Positions 17,498 through 25,729 of a DNA stretch of 64,000 bases are shown here, piece by piece; position 1 is the stretch's first letter, and the number at the start of each line of letters is the position of its first letter. Made by a program: the position numbers and the translations under genes. A model generated the notes under the pieces. The model saw only the letters and a program-made list of their open reading frames with translations. It did not search any database and was not told the DNA's origin. The DNA lies in contig NZ_SDMK01000004.1 of the NCBI RefSeq assembly GCF_004123295.1, forward strand, positions 186,001 through 250,000. Direction: 5' to 3'. Source of the stretch: Silvibacterium dinghuense. GTDB lineage: Bacteria > Acidobacteriota > Terriglobia > Terriglobales > Acidobacteriaceae.

Positions 17498-17735
17498 AAA
17501 TACCAGTCCTGTGGGCCTCGCTTTCGTGCTGCGAAACTCAATATGAATTCACGTCCTGTTCATAGAGATTGGTATCGCTCTCCTCCGGTTGGCAGCCTTT
17601 CCACGCAGGAACCCACCCTGAGTCCTGCGGACGATTTTTCCGCTACCCGATCCGGCGGCGCTGCGTCGATCCCGCAAGCAATACAACGTCAAAGACTTGC
17701 CAGACACGGAGCGGCGGAACTCCGTCTGAACCTGT

Positions 17736-18440
17736 ATGGAGCCTGCTGTCCAGCCCGGCTCATCGCGCATGCGGGACATCCTCGAGCTCGCCTGCGGATA
17801 TCTCCTGATCCTTGCCGTGCTCTGGACGGATGATCCCTGGCAGCGCGTCTTCTACTGGATCGCTCTCGCCGTGATCGCCGTCCTCACGCTGGCCCGGCGC
17901 GCCTCATTGCGCGCGCTCGGCCTGACCCGCGCCGGAGTCCTCCGCTCGCTCTGGATTCCGGCGCTCGCGCTCGGCCTTGCGCTCGTGGCCGGAGTCGCCG
18001 CCGCGTACCTGCACACCCTGCATCGCCACATCGGCCACATGCTGCTGGATTTCCGCTTCGCCGGATACCTGCTCTGGGCCTTCGTCCAGCAGTTCCTCCT
18101 GCAGAACTACTTCCTCGCCCGCCTGCGCCGCATCGTTCCGGCGAGATATGCCGCCGCGCCCGCGGTACTCGCCGCGCTGCTCTTCGCCCTCGCGCACCTG
18201 CCCAACCCGCTGCTCACCACGCTCACGCTCGCCTGGGGATGGGTCTCCTGCATCCTCTTCCTGCGCTATCGCAACCTCTACACGCTGGGCCTGGCCCACG
18301 CTATCCTCGGCATCACCATCGCCCTCACCGTGCCCAACCATGTGCATCACCACATGCGCGCCGGATTAGGCTACCTGCACTACCATCCACACCGGCCAGC
18401 ACCGCACGGGCACGAAACCGCAGCAAGAAATCAAAGGTAA
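17736..18440 (+). CDS. CPBP-like membrane protein with QQ in place of the catalytic EE
   Basis: Six to eight hydrophobic segments and the CPBP (Abi/CAAX-like) layout: motif 1 reads FVQQFLLQNYFLARL, motif 2 FALAHLPNPLL, motif 3 LAHAILGITIAL. In active glutamic-type CPBP proteases motif 1 contains EE; here it is QQ, while both His motifs are kept. It may be an inactive or altered family member. A His-rich tail follows. The start is uncertain: 17736 and the ATG at 17769 are both possible and neither has a clear ribosome site. It faces another CPBP gene across a repeat block. Confidence 0.7.
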   Translation: MEPAVQPGSSRMRDILELACGYLLILAVLWTDDPWQRVFYWIALAVIAVLTLARRASLRALGLTRAGVLRSLWIPALALGLALVAGVAAAYLHTLHRHIGHMLLDFRFAGYLLWAFVQQFLLQNYFLARLRRIVPARYAAAPAVLAALLFALAHLPNPLLTTLTLAWGWVSCILFLRYRNLYTLGLAHAILGITIALTVPNHVHHHMRAGLGYLHYHPHRPAPHGHETAARNQR

Positions 18441-18459
18441 GTTCGCAGAATGCAAGAAG

Positions 18460-18793
18460 GATTCACCACAGAAGACACAGAGAGCACAGAGGGTTCCGTA
18501 CCCTGACAAATATCCCTTTTCAGCGCAAAGACGCAAAGATCGCAAAGGATTTTCAGAAAAGACAAATCAAGGGTGCCCCATGTCTCGATTCTGAGACATG
18601 GGTTCGCAGGAGAAACGCGTCACGAAGGGTTGTACCGTCCCACCCAAGCGGAGCTTGGATGGGGCACCCGTTTCCGGTCCACCCCACAGTTCCCAAAGCG
18701 CGACCGAAGGGAGCGGGGGCCGAAGGGAGCGGGGGCCGATTGTGCTTCGCCCTGCGCGCAGCAGCGCGAAGCACAATCGCCGGACGCGCAGTC
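18460..18793. repeat. Long composite repeat, copy 1 of a direct pair
   Basis: In order: the CACAGAAGACACAGAGAGCAC block, CGCAAAGACGCAAAGATCGC, a CCATGTCTC/GAGACATGG palindrome (18571-18604), CCCACCCAAGCGGAGCTTGG and two GGAGCGGGGGCCGAAGG units. It runs to the reverse stop codon at 18794. About 270 bp are nearly identical to 20435-20705. Confidence 0.85.
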
Positions 18794-19687
18794 CTAGCGG
18801 AGCAGGAGACCCCAGAGCGTGTCTACGGTGGCGTGCGTGATGGCCGAAGCGTCGATCCGCCGCTTCTCCCGCCACGCCCGCCCATAGAAGATGCCGGCCA
18901 GCGCCGCCAGCAGCACATACCGCCAGTTGAAGAAGTGGGTTCGCTTGTTGAAGTGCGAGAGCCCGAAGAGCATCGCCGTCACCGCCAGCGCGCCACGCCG
19001 CCCGATCCGCCGCTCCAGCAGGTTCTGCATCCAGCCGCGAAAGAAGATCTCCTCCGGCAGCGCGATCAGCACGAAGGTGAAGAGCCACATCGGCACCGCC
19101 ATCCACGGATGCTTCGGTGGCCAGTGCACGTGCAGAAATCCGAGCCATAGCCCCAGCGGAATCGCCATCGGCGCATAGAAGCACCACTCTCTGAGGCCGG
19201 TCTTCCAGTCGCTCCCGCGCAGACGCAGGTCGAAACCCACGCCGGAGAGCCCGCGCACCACCAGAAAGCCGTACAGCCCCGCATCCAGCAATAGAACTTT
19301 TCCGAATGCTGCAAGCCCCGAGGGCCACGCCGGCTCCAGCCAGCGCAGATCGACGGCCAGCCCCAGCCCGAGCAGCACCACGAACTCCAGCCAATGGCCG
19401 GTCTGCTCCGGATCGCGCCGCGCTACCCATGCAAGACAGCACGCCACCAGCACCGGAGCGCACAGGTACACCCCGCACCCATACCAGCGGAAGGAGTCCG
19501 CCGGTACAGCCACCAGGAGATAAGGGATCACCAGCAGCGCAGGCAACAGAAGACGCAGCAGCGCAGGCTGCAGCCGCGCGCGCAATCCGGCACAGCCCTG
19601 CTCGCCCACAAAACCCAGCCAGAAGAGCGGAGCCAGCGCCAGCAACGCTGCGCTCAGAACAGAAGGATGCAGCCAGGGACTCGTCAC
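18794..19687 (-). CDS. CPBP family intramembrane metalloprotease
   Basis: An N-terminal set of membrane spans (LLRLLLPALLVIPYLLVAV, VYLCAPVLVACCLAWVA and others) leads to a C-terminal CPBP domain with all motifs: LPEEIFFRGWMQNLL (E212, E213, R217), FGLSHFN (H245) and ITHATVDTLWG. These residues make the glutamate-type intramembrane protease active site (family knowledge). The substrate is unknown; relatives act in prenyl-protein processing, bacteriocin immunity or exosortase-linked pathways. The GTG at 19687 is used. The gene ends directly at the 3'-end repeat and lies between two copies of a long direct repeat. Confidence 0.8.
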   Translation of the reverse strand: MTSPWLHPSVLSAALLALAPLFWLGFVGEQGCAGLRARLQPALLRLLLPALLVIPYLLVAVPADSFRWYGCGVYLCAPVLVACCLAWVARRDPEQTGHWLEFVVLLGLGLAVDLRWLEPAWPSGLAAFGKVLLLDAGLYGFLVVRGLSGVGFDLRLRGSDWKTGLREWCFYAPMAIPLGLWLGFLHVHWPPKHPWMAVPMWLFTFVLIALPEEIFFRGWMQNLLERRIGRRGALAVTAMLFGLSHFNKRTHFFNWRYVLLAALAGIFYGRAWREKRRIDASAITHATVDTLWGLLLR

Positions 19688-19795
19688 GCCCCAATCCTAT
19701 CGGCACGGCAGCCAGCGCAACCGCTGACCCTCTCGTCCCGTGATCGTTTCATCCGGTGACCGTCTCTTTCCGCCCATCGCCAGACCGTAAAAGCT

Positions 19796-20353
19796 TCAGT
19801 CGCCGATCGAACGGATGACTCTCGCCGGATTTCCTCCAACCAGGGTATTGGGAGGAACGTCCCTGGTCACGACCGCACCCGCCGCCACAACCGAGTTCTC
19901 GCCTACGGTGACGCCGCCGAGGATGATCGCGCCGGCTGCGATCCATACGTTTTTCCCGATCGCAACCGGCTGCGCAATCACAGCGGCGCGCCGCTGCGCA
20001 GGCTCCACGGGATGGCCCGCGGTCAGAATGCTTACATTGGGACCGATCATCACGTCATCGGCAATATCGATCCCGCCCAGGTCATACATGGTGCAATTCT
20101 GATTGATGAAGACATTGCGCCCGACGCGGATATGCTCACCGCCGGTGGTGTAGAACGGCGGAATCAGCGAAAAACTCTCATCCACCGTGCAGCCGATGAG
20201 TTCGCTGAACACGGCCCGGATCTGCTCCGCATCGTCGAAGGTCAGCCGGTTCAACACCGGGGTAATGGCCATGGCCCGCTTGACGCTGGCCACCATGGCC
20301 GCCGATTCCGGCGTGCGCCTGGGAATCACCTTGATACCGTTGTCCTGCGTCAT
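19796..20353 (-). CDS. Sugar O-acetyltransferase, left-handed beta-helix (maltose/galactoside acetyltransferase type)
   Basis: Hexapeptide repeats (VGRNVFINQN, IADDVMIGPNVSI, VAIGKNVWIAAGAIILGGV, VGENSVVAAGAVVTRDVP) and the LTAGHP motif, whose His is the catalytic base, identify the LacA/Maa/NodL group. It transfers acetyl from acetyl-CoA to a sugar hydroxyl. The ATG at 20353 has GGAGAAAGC upstream; the frame continues into repeat DNA beyond it, which is not coding. Its 185 residues are typical. No operon partners; the acceptor is unknown. Confidence 0.85.
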   Translation of the reverse strand: MTQDNGIKVIPRRTPESAAMVASVKRAMAITPVLNRLTFDDAEQIRAVFSELIGCTVDESFSLIPPFYTTGGEHIRVGRNVFINQNCTMYDLGGIDIADDVMIGPNVSILTAGHPVEPAQRRAAVIAQPVAIGKNVWIAAGAIILGGVTVGENSVVAAGAVVTRDVPPNTLVGGNPARVIRSIGD

Positions 20354-20384
20354 GCCCGTTGCTTTCTCCTCAAACGAAGATACG

Positions 20385-20785
20385 ACGGTGGCCCATGCAA
20401 GCCCGAAGTTGGCTTGCGTGGGGAAGAACAAAGGCGATTCACCACAGAGGACACAGAGAGCACAGAGGGTTCCGTACCCTGGCCAATATCCCTTTTCAGC
20501 GCAAAGACGCAAAGATCGCAAAGAATTTTCAGAAAAGACAAATCAAGGGTGCCCCATGTCTCGATTCTGAGACATGGGTTCGCAGGAGAAACGCGTCACG
20601 AAGGGTTGTACCGTCCCACCCAAGCGGAGCTTGGATGGGACACCCGTTTCCGGTCCACCCCACAGTTCCCAAATCGCGACCAAAGGGAGCGGGGGCCGAA
20701 GGCAAAAAGCCGCGCGGGTAGCGCCGCGACCAAAGGGAGCGGAGGCCGAAGGCCGCTTCGCCCTGCGCGCAGCAGCGCGAAGCGG
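20385..20785. repeat. Long composite repeat, copy 2 of a direct pair
   Basis: Begins with GGTGGCCCATGCAAGCCCGA and GGCTTGCGTGGGGAAG, then the same series as at 18460-18793: CACAGAGGACACAGAG block, palindrome (20547-20580), CCAAGC palindrome and GGCCGAAGG units. It ends at the reverse stop codon at 20786. Confidence 0.85.
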
Positions 20786-21793
20786 CTACTTTACGCGCTC
20801 GGCCAGCACTGCCGCCGGCACCAGGCTCGGCCGGCCGGCCGACTCATACGACTTGTAGACCGTGATGTGGAAGCACGACTGGTAGAACTCCTCCTCCACA
20901 TCGATCTTCCCTGCCTCTTCGAGCGGATACAGGTAGGCCCGCATCCACGAGACCTCCGAGGTCGAAAGCCCCTTCTTGGCAATGTCGATGGTCGCGCCCG
21001 TCAGATGCGGCGAAGCAATGTCTCCATCCGCCGGCGCCGCGTTGCCGTTCACCTCCATCAGGTGCCGCTGATACTCCACCGTGCGCACTGCCGAGTTCAC
21101 CTGCAGGCTGCGATGGAAACGCGCCGCATGCGCCCGCGCCAGATCGGTAAGAAATCGCGCCGTCCAGGGACGGCAGTAGCGGCGATTCTCCGGCAGTCCC
21201 TCGTTGATGCGCAGGTTCATGCTCACCGGTACGGCCACCAGCGCACGATCGGCCAGCAGCTGGTCCAGCTCGGCATCGTCCTCGATGCGTGTCAGCCCGT
21301 CGGCCTGGGTGCGCTCGTTCTGCCGCACCAGCGAGGCACGCGAGCCGACCAGCGCGGGCAGAATCGCCCAATGATCCAGCGGCGCCGCCGGAATCATGGC
21401 ATCGGCGACCTCGGTCTTGGCCGGAACCATCCGTGCCGGCCGCCGATGGGCGGCAATCAGCGCGGCACGACGACGCGCCCTGCGCCCCAGCCGGCCGCTT
21501 ACCGGCTCAGCAACAGGCTCGGCCACGGCCGCGTGCGAACCACGGTGCCGCGCCGCAGGAGCAGTCGAAGCCGCTTGCTCGCTCGCGCTTGCGGTCTTAT
21601 GCGCAGCCCTGTTCTTCGTCATTCTGGATTTCGTCGTTCCGGCTGTCGCCTTCACCGGGGCGGAGGCGGCCGTCTTCCGGGCATGGGAAGACCGCCCGTG
21701 GGCCGTGCCCTTACGCGCCGTGGTGGCAAAAACAGGGATGGTGAGTCCGCTGCACAGCAACAGGATCAGCGAGACCCGGCAGAAAAACCGCAT
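20786..21793 (-). CDS. DUF5715 family secreted protein, M15/DUF882-like
   Basis: The signal peptide MRFFCRVSLILLLCSGLTIPVFA precedes a basic Ala/Arg/Ser-rich linker of about 120 residues. The C-terminal half (NSAVRTVEYQRHL, GDIASPHLTGATIDIAKKG, CFHITVYKSYE) has the S-x-H-x(6)-D and late H-x-T pattern of the D-Ala-D-Ala carboxypeptidase/DUF882 fold, suggesting a peptidoglycan-related metallopeptidase (inference). The ATG at 21793 is preferred to the TTG at 21808. It ends directly at the 3'-end repeat. A second protein of this broad fold is at 61297-62064. Confidence 0.75.
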   Translation of the reverse strand: MRFFCRVSLILLLCSGLTIPVFATTARKGTAHGRSSHARKTAASAPVKATAGTTKSRMTKNRAAHKTASASEQAASTAPAARHRGSHAAVAEPVAEPVSGRLGRRARRRAALIAAHRRPARMVPAKTEVADAMIPAAPLDHWAILPALVGSRASLVRQNERTQADGLTRIEDDAELDQLLADRALVAVPVSMNLRINEGLPENRRYCRPWTARFLTDLARAHAARFHRSLQVNSAVRTVEYQRHLMEVNGNAAPADGDIASPHLTGATIDIAKKGLSTSEVSWMRAYLYPLEEAGKIDVEEEFYQSCFHITVYKSYESAGRPSLVPAAVLAERVK

Positions 21794-21926
21794 GAGGCAA
21801 TACCGCAAGAAGGCTCGCGGCGAATCGATCAGAGCATCCTCAGGCTATCGAAGCCCGGCGGCCCCGCAAAGTAGCCATCCGGGTTCCTCCCCCGAAAGTG
21901 GGACTGGCCCGGACCTGATCCAACGG

Positions 21927-22775
21927 TCAGAACCTGCCGGAAACCTGTGTTCCATCCTCGAGCTGCGGCATATGAGCCTGATCCACGACGAGCACGGCCA
22001 GCGGCCGCATCTCGTGCTTCACCCTCACACCGAAGGCCTCGTAGAGCGCCTGTTCGAAGGTCTTTGCGTCCGGATCATCACTCGTTTCTCCCGGCGGCGT
22101 CCACTTCAGATCGAAGTCGTAGGAGCCCTGGAGACCTGTGTCATCCTCCACCTTCTCCTGCAGAGCCCATCCCGCTTCGTGGACGACTACCTGAAAGGAA
22201 ACACCCTTGCCGGTCACGGAGCCATGGCCTTCCCGCCATCTGCCATCCTTGACCGCCAGCGTGGAGACCGGCGGGGCAGCGTGCTTCGGATCGCGGTAGA
22301 GAACGGCAGTCTTGTGCTCTCCAACCCGGCAATGCAGCCGCACGCCGAACTGATCCGCAAGCAGCGTCTGCAGACGTTTGGCCTCGTTGGGATCGACCCT
22401 GGGAACCGGTCCACCGCCGGGAGCAGCCAGCGTCTTTGCCCGGATATCGAACCGCTTCTGCCGCAGCCCCGGCGGAATGCCTTCGACCTGGTAGGAATCG
22501 ACGCCGTAAGCCTCCTCGATCAAGGTGGAGAGCGTCACTCCCTCCACCTCCCACTTGCCATAGTCATTGGCCTTGAACAGCACCCGGTCCCGCGAAGGAT
22601 CGCCGGGCCGGATCACTGCCACGTCAAAGGCCAACGTATTGTCAGGGGTCAGAGAAAACGCGCCGCAGGGGCCGGAACCCTGAGCGACCGCCGAAGCTTG
22701 CGCCCATGAGGATGCCGCGCAGCAGAGAAGAAATACAAAAATGGCGGAAAGAACACGAGAGCCGGAAGTCCGCAT
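21927..22775 (-). CDS. TIGR03435 family secreted protein
   Basis: The N-terminus MRTSGSRVLSAIFVFLLCCA is a signal peptide; the ATG at 22775 starts it and the upstream open frame lacks typical coding signs. The mature part follows the TIGR03435 plan: FDVAVIRPGDPSR, a central RFDIRAKTLA, LADQFGVRLHCRV, TGLQGSYDFDLKWTP and a final VKHEMRPLAVLVVDQAHMP. This family is expanded in soil Acidobacteriota and its function is unknown. Four members lie in this window. Confidence 0.85.
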   Translation of the reverse strand: MRTSGSRVLSAIFVFLLCCAASSWAQASAVAQGSGPCGAFSLTPDNTLAFDVAVIRPGDPSRDRVLFKANDYGKWEVEGVTLSTLIEEAYGVDSYQVEGIPPGLRQKRFDIRAKTLAAPGGGPVPRVDPNEAKRLQTLLADQFGVRLHCRVGEHKTAVLYRDPKHAAPPVSTLAVKDGRWREGHGSVTGKGVSFQVVVHEAGWALQEKVEDDTGLQGSYDFDLKWTPPGETSDDPDAKTFEQALYEAFGVRVKHEMRPLAVLVVDQAHMPQLEDGTQVSGRF

Positions 22776-22884
22776 GGCACACTTCCGATCTTCGGCAGGC
22801 GGGAACCTGAGTGGACGCATGTTGTACCGACGCATGCCTCTCTTTCCGCGCTCCCGGCTATACCCTGTCCCCCGCACCGTCGCT

Positions 22885-24573
22885 TTACTTTCCTGCATTC
22901 TCCTCGCGTTCCATCGCCAGGTCGAAGGTCTGGCGCTTCGGCGGCAGGGGGTGCAGCTTATAGAGGATCAGCCGGTTGCGGTCCGGATCGTCGAAGGCCG
23001 CGAACGACGCCACCTGCTCGAGCGAATACTGCGTGCTCAGGTCCTGCAGCGTTCCCGGATCGATCTCGTTCCACGCCGCATACCATCCCGGCCGGTAGGC
23101 ATGGATGCGCATCGGCAGATCATACGTTCCATAGTCGTCGCAGATCGCCGGAAGATGCGTGATCAGCGTAATGTCATCGCCGGAGATCGAGAGCAGCAGC
23201 CGGTTCCCGTTCGGGTGCGCGTTGATATACGCCGTCACCCCTTCGGCCGCATGCAGAAAGGTGTATTGCGGATGCCGCGCCCAGCCGGCAATCTGCCACG
23301 CCTCGCAGGCAGAGCCCGTCACGAGGGTAAGCATCGCCACCGCAACCAGTCCGCGCCGCAGCACCGCCGAACGCTCCAGGTCAGGGAAAGAAGCGGGCGC
23401 CCCATCCAGGCCCGGTGTTGGCTTGGGTGGGATGGCACGAACCCACGTGCGCGAAGCAGCTAACGCTGCGACGGCCAGTCCCGCAAGCATCGCCAGAGGA
23501 AAGGCGATCACCTGGTAGTAGCGCGGCTGCATGTTGTTATGCCAGCCGATGAAGAAGAGGTATCCGGCTACGGCCAGCCACGCGGCCTGCACTAGCCGGC
23601 TGCGCCAAAAGCCGCGCGCCAGGACCGCCGTCGCCACAGCCAGCACCAGCAGCAGCACGCACAGCCAGCTGCTGATCCACAGCGCGCCATGCACCGCATA
23701 CCAGAAGGCCGCCACCCAGCCCAGCACCGAGTGCGGCTGCTCCCACTGGTTGGCCGCAAACAGATAGTGATAGTCGTAGCTGTAGCGCGGCTTCACGAAC
23801 AGCCCGTAATAGAGCGCCCACGGCACAGCCGCCGCCACGCCCACCATCGCCGTCCTCCGCGCGCTGTCCTTCAGCCGCCCGTCCCACAGCAGCCACACCA
23901 CCGAGGGCACCAGGAAGATCGCCGTCGTCTTGGTCAGGATCATCAGGCACAGTGCAAAACCCATGCCTACCGCGCATACCGCCTGCGCGGCGATACTCTC
24001 TGCCCGCCGCAGCGCCAGCCCCAGCCACCATGCCAGCAGCAGAAACAGCACCAGCAGCGGCTCAAGGATCGCCAGCCGGCTAAAGGCATAGAGAAACGCG
24101 CTCGAGGCCAGCACCGTCACCGCCAGCATGGCTGAGGCAGAGGAGATCGGCCGCGCCACACCCCATGTGCGCGTTTCCGCACGCACCAGCGCATAGACCA
24201 GCCACAGGTTCCCGGCAAAGGCCGCCAGCACGATCAGCCGCGCCGCCACCAGGCTTACGCCCGTAAAGCGGAAGACCCCCCACTCCAGCACCGGCAGCAC
24301 CGGCAGCGCCACGCTGGGATTGAAGTCTCCATGCACATACCAGTGCCCCAGCACCGCGTGCTCGATCGCAGCCTTCCCGTACCAGCCCTCATCGGTGTAC
24401 TTGGCGTAATCCATCCAGGGCGAGAAGTTCGGGAAATCCGCCCGCAGGTGCACGGCATGCAGGGCGAGCAGTGCCGCCACGGCCGCCAGCCACAGCCCCC
24501 AGATCAGCGTGGTCAGCCAGCTCCGCTCGATATGTTGCAACCAGTTCGGCTCAGCGTTTTTCTGCTCGATCAA
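22885..24573 (-). CDS. Glycosyltransferase family 39 (PMT/ArnT-like) membrane protein
   Basis: A long polytopic protein of about 560 residues with at least ten hydrophobic spans. Near the start it has DYAKYTDEGWYGKAAIEHAV; the acidic DEGWY site matches the catalytic loop of lipid-linked-sugar GT39/GT83 enzymes (dolichyl- or undecaprenyl-phosphate mannose type). The C-terminal extracytoplasmic part includes LLSISGDDITLITHLPAI. The TTG at 24573 is chosen because GGGAAGGGC lies just upstream; a TTG 32 codons earlier is possible. It follows no clear operon partner and ends about 110 bp before the neighbouring TIGR03435 start. Confidence 0.8.
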   Translation of the reverse strand: MIEQKNAEPNWLQHIERSWLTTLIWGLWLAAVAALLALHAVHLRADFPNFSPWMDYAKYTDEGWYGKAAIEHAVLGHWYVHGDFNPSVALPVLPVLEWGVFRFTGVSLVAARLIVLAAFAGNLWLVYALVRAETRTWGVARPISSASAMLAVTVLASSAFLYAFSRLAILEPLLVLFLLLAWWLGLALRRAESIAAQAVCAVGMGFALCLMILTKTTAIFLVPSVVWLLWDGRLKDSARRTAMVGVAAAVPWALYYGLFVKPRYSYDYHYLFAANQWEQPHSVLGWVAAFWYAVHGALWISSWLCVLLLVLAVATAVLARGFWRSRLVQAAWLAVAGYLFFIGWHNNMQPRYYQVIAFPLAMLAGLAVAALAASRTWVRAIPPKPTPGLDGAPASFPDLERSAVLRRGLVAVAMLTLVTGSACEAWQIAGWARHPQYTFLHAAEGVTAYINAHPNGNRLLLSISGDDITLITHLPAICDDYGTYDLPMRIHAYRPGWYAAWNEIDPGTLQDLSTQYSLEQVASFAAFDDPDRNRLILYKLHPLPPKRQTFDLAMEREENAGK

Positions 24574-24835
24574 TCCGTAGCCCTTCCCGCCAGCACCGCA
24601 TGAAATACACAACAGGAACCACCAGAACCTCGCGCTCCAGGCTGATCCGGACACGAGTCTTCCCGTCAAAAACCCTGCACACCATCAATGTTTCTTAAAA
24701 AATGAACGGCTACTGCTGCGAAGGCCCGGCCACAACGCCCGCTGGTGCCTCACCGGTCTTTCGCTCTGAGACGAATGACCCGGGCACAAAGCCTGCTTTG
24801 TCTATCATAACCGGCCCGCGGCTGCACCCAGCAGC

Positions 24836-24935
24836 GGGACTGGCCGTCCAGGCGATCCGCTTCGCGCGGCGCTCCCTATGGTCGCGATCCGGCATGGCTG
24901 GTTTCGCGACCAACGAGAGCGGAGGCCGGAGGCGA
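24836..24935. repeat. 3'-end-type repeat in a gene-free stretch
   Basis: The gap 24670-25105 holds no gene I can support. It contains GGGACTGGCCGTCCAGGCGA followed by two GGTCGCGA / CGCGACCAACGAGAGCGGAGG units, in the opposite orientation to the copies behind minus-strand genes. The rest shows nothing recognisable. Confidence 0.65.
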
Positions 24936-25105
24936 TTCGACCCGGACCCTGGGTTTGTTTATGCTCTAAACGCGGCCTCAGGCCGTCTTCGGGCCGCGAA
25001 GCAAAACAGGTATGCAAGCGGGTTCCAGCATTTGCCCCGGTCCCCGCATCCAACTCACCGGCAATCACCCCAGAGCAGAACCCTCAAAAACGAAGGAGAG
25101 CAGTT

Positions 25106-25534
25106 ATGGAGCGCACCGCGAGCGCCGTTTGGAACGGCGGACTGAAGGACGGAAAGGGCGTCATTTCGACGCAGAGCGGAGTCCTCAAGGAGACTCAGTA
25201 TTCGTTCGGCACCCGTTTTGAGAACGGCATCGGCACCAATCCCGAAGAGCTCATCGCCGCCGCTCATGCCGGCTGCTTCACCATGGCCCTGAGCGCCCAG
25301 CTCGGCCAGGCCAACCTCACCCCCGAGTCGCTCGAAACCACCGCGCACGTCAAGTTCGAGAAGACCGACGCCGGTTTCACCATCACCCACATCACGCTCG
25401 TGACCCGCGCCAAGGTCCCCGGCGCCTCCGAGGCAGCCTTCGAGACCGCAGCCAGCAACGCCAAGGCCGGCTGCCCCATCTCGCGCCTCTTCCACGGCAA
25501 CACCGAGATCACCCTCGACGCCCAGCTGGTCTAA
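25106..25534 (+). CDS. OsmC family peroxiredoxin
   Basis: The 142-residue length and both redox cysteines fit OsmC: AAHAGCFTMALSAQLG (C57) and KAGCPISRLFHG (C123), with a NPEELIAAAHA glutamate nearby. OsmC enzymes reduce organic hydroperoxides in the cytoplasm using a dithiol cycle. The ATG at 25106 has AAGGAGAG upstream; the open frame before it is repeat and spacer DNA. It is transcribed alone and followed by a repeat of the 3'-end type. Confidence 0.92.
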   Translation: MERTASAVWNGGLKDGKGVISTQSGVLKETQYSFGTRFENGIGTNPEELIAAAHAGCFTMALSAQLGQANLTPESLETTAHVKFEKTDAGFTITHITLVTRAKVPGASEAAFETAASNAKAGCPISRLFHGNTEITLDAQLV

Positions 25535-25540
25535 CTGCTG

Positions 25541-25610
25541 CGCGCAGGGCGATCCACCTTCGGCCTCCGCTCCCGCTGGTCGCGACCAGCGGGAGCGGGG
25601 GGCCGAAGGA
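25541..25610. repeat. 3'-end repeat behind osmC
   Basis: GCGCGCAGGGCGATCCACCTTCGG, then CTCCCGCTGGTCGCGACCAGCGGGAG, itself a palindrome, then GGGGGGCCGAAGG. Same family as the minus-strand copies but oriented with the plus-strand gene. Confidence 0.75.
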
Positions 25611-25615
25611 ATTGG

Positions 25616-25681
25616 CGTGTGCTTGAACGCATCGCCGCGGCCCTAGATATCAAACTTTCCACCTTCTTTGTGAACTTTTAG
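25616..25681 (+). pseudogene. C-terminal remnant of a helix-turn-helix (XRE-type) regulator
   Basis: The frame from 25616 reads RVLERIAAALDIKLSTFFVNF and then TAG. LERIAAALDI-LSTFF is the usual end of an XRE/Cro-type HTH domain. Everything before it is repeat DNA, so the regulator was cut down to its last 21 codons. It lies at the edge of the AT-rich island. Confidence 0.6.
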
Positions 25682-25729
25682 AGTTTCGGCTTAAACGGCA
25701 AAACCACGGATTCACCCCAATAAGATCAG

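Noticed and set aside
20012-21874. A 620-codon plus-strand frame through the acetyltransferase and DUF5715 genes
   Set aside because: It crosses two real genes and a repeat block in antisense; not a plausible gene.
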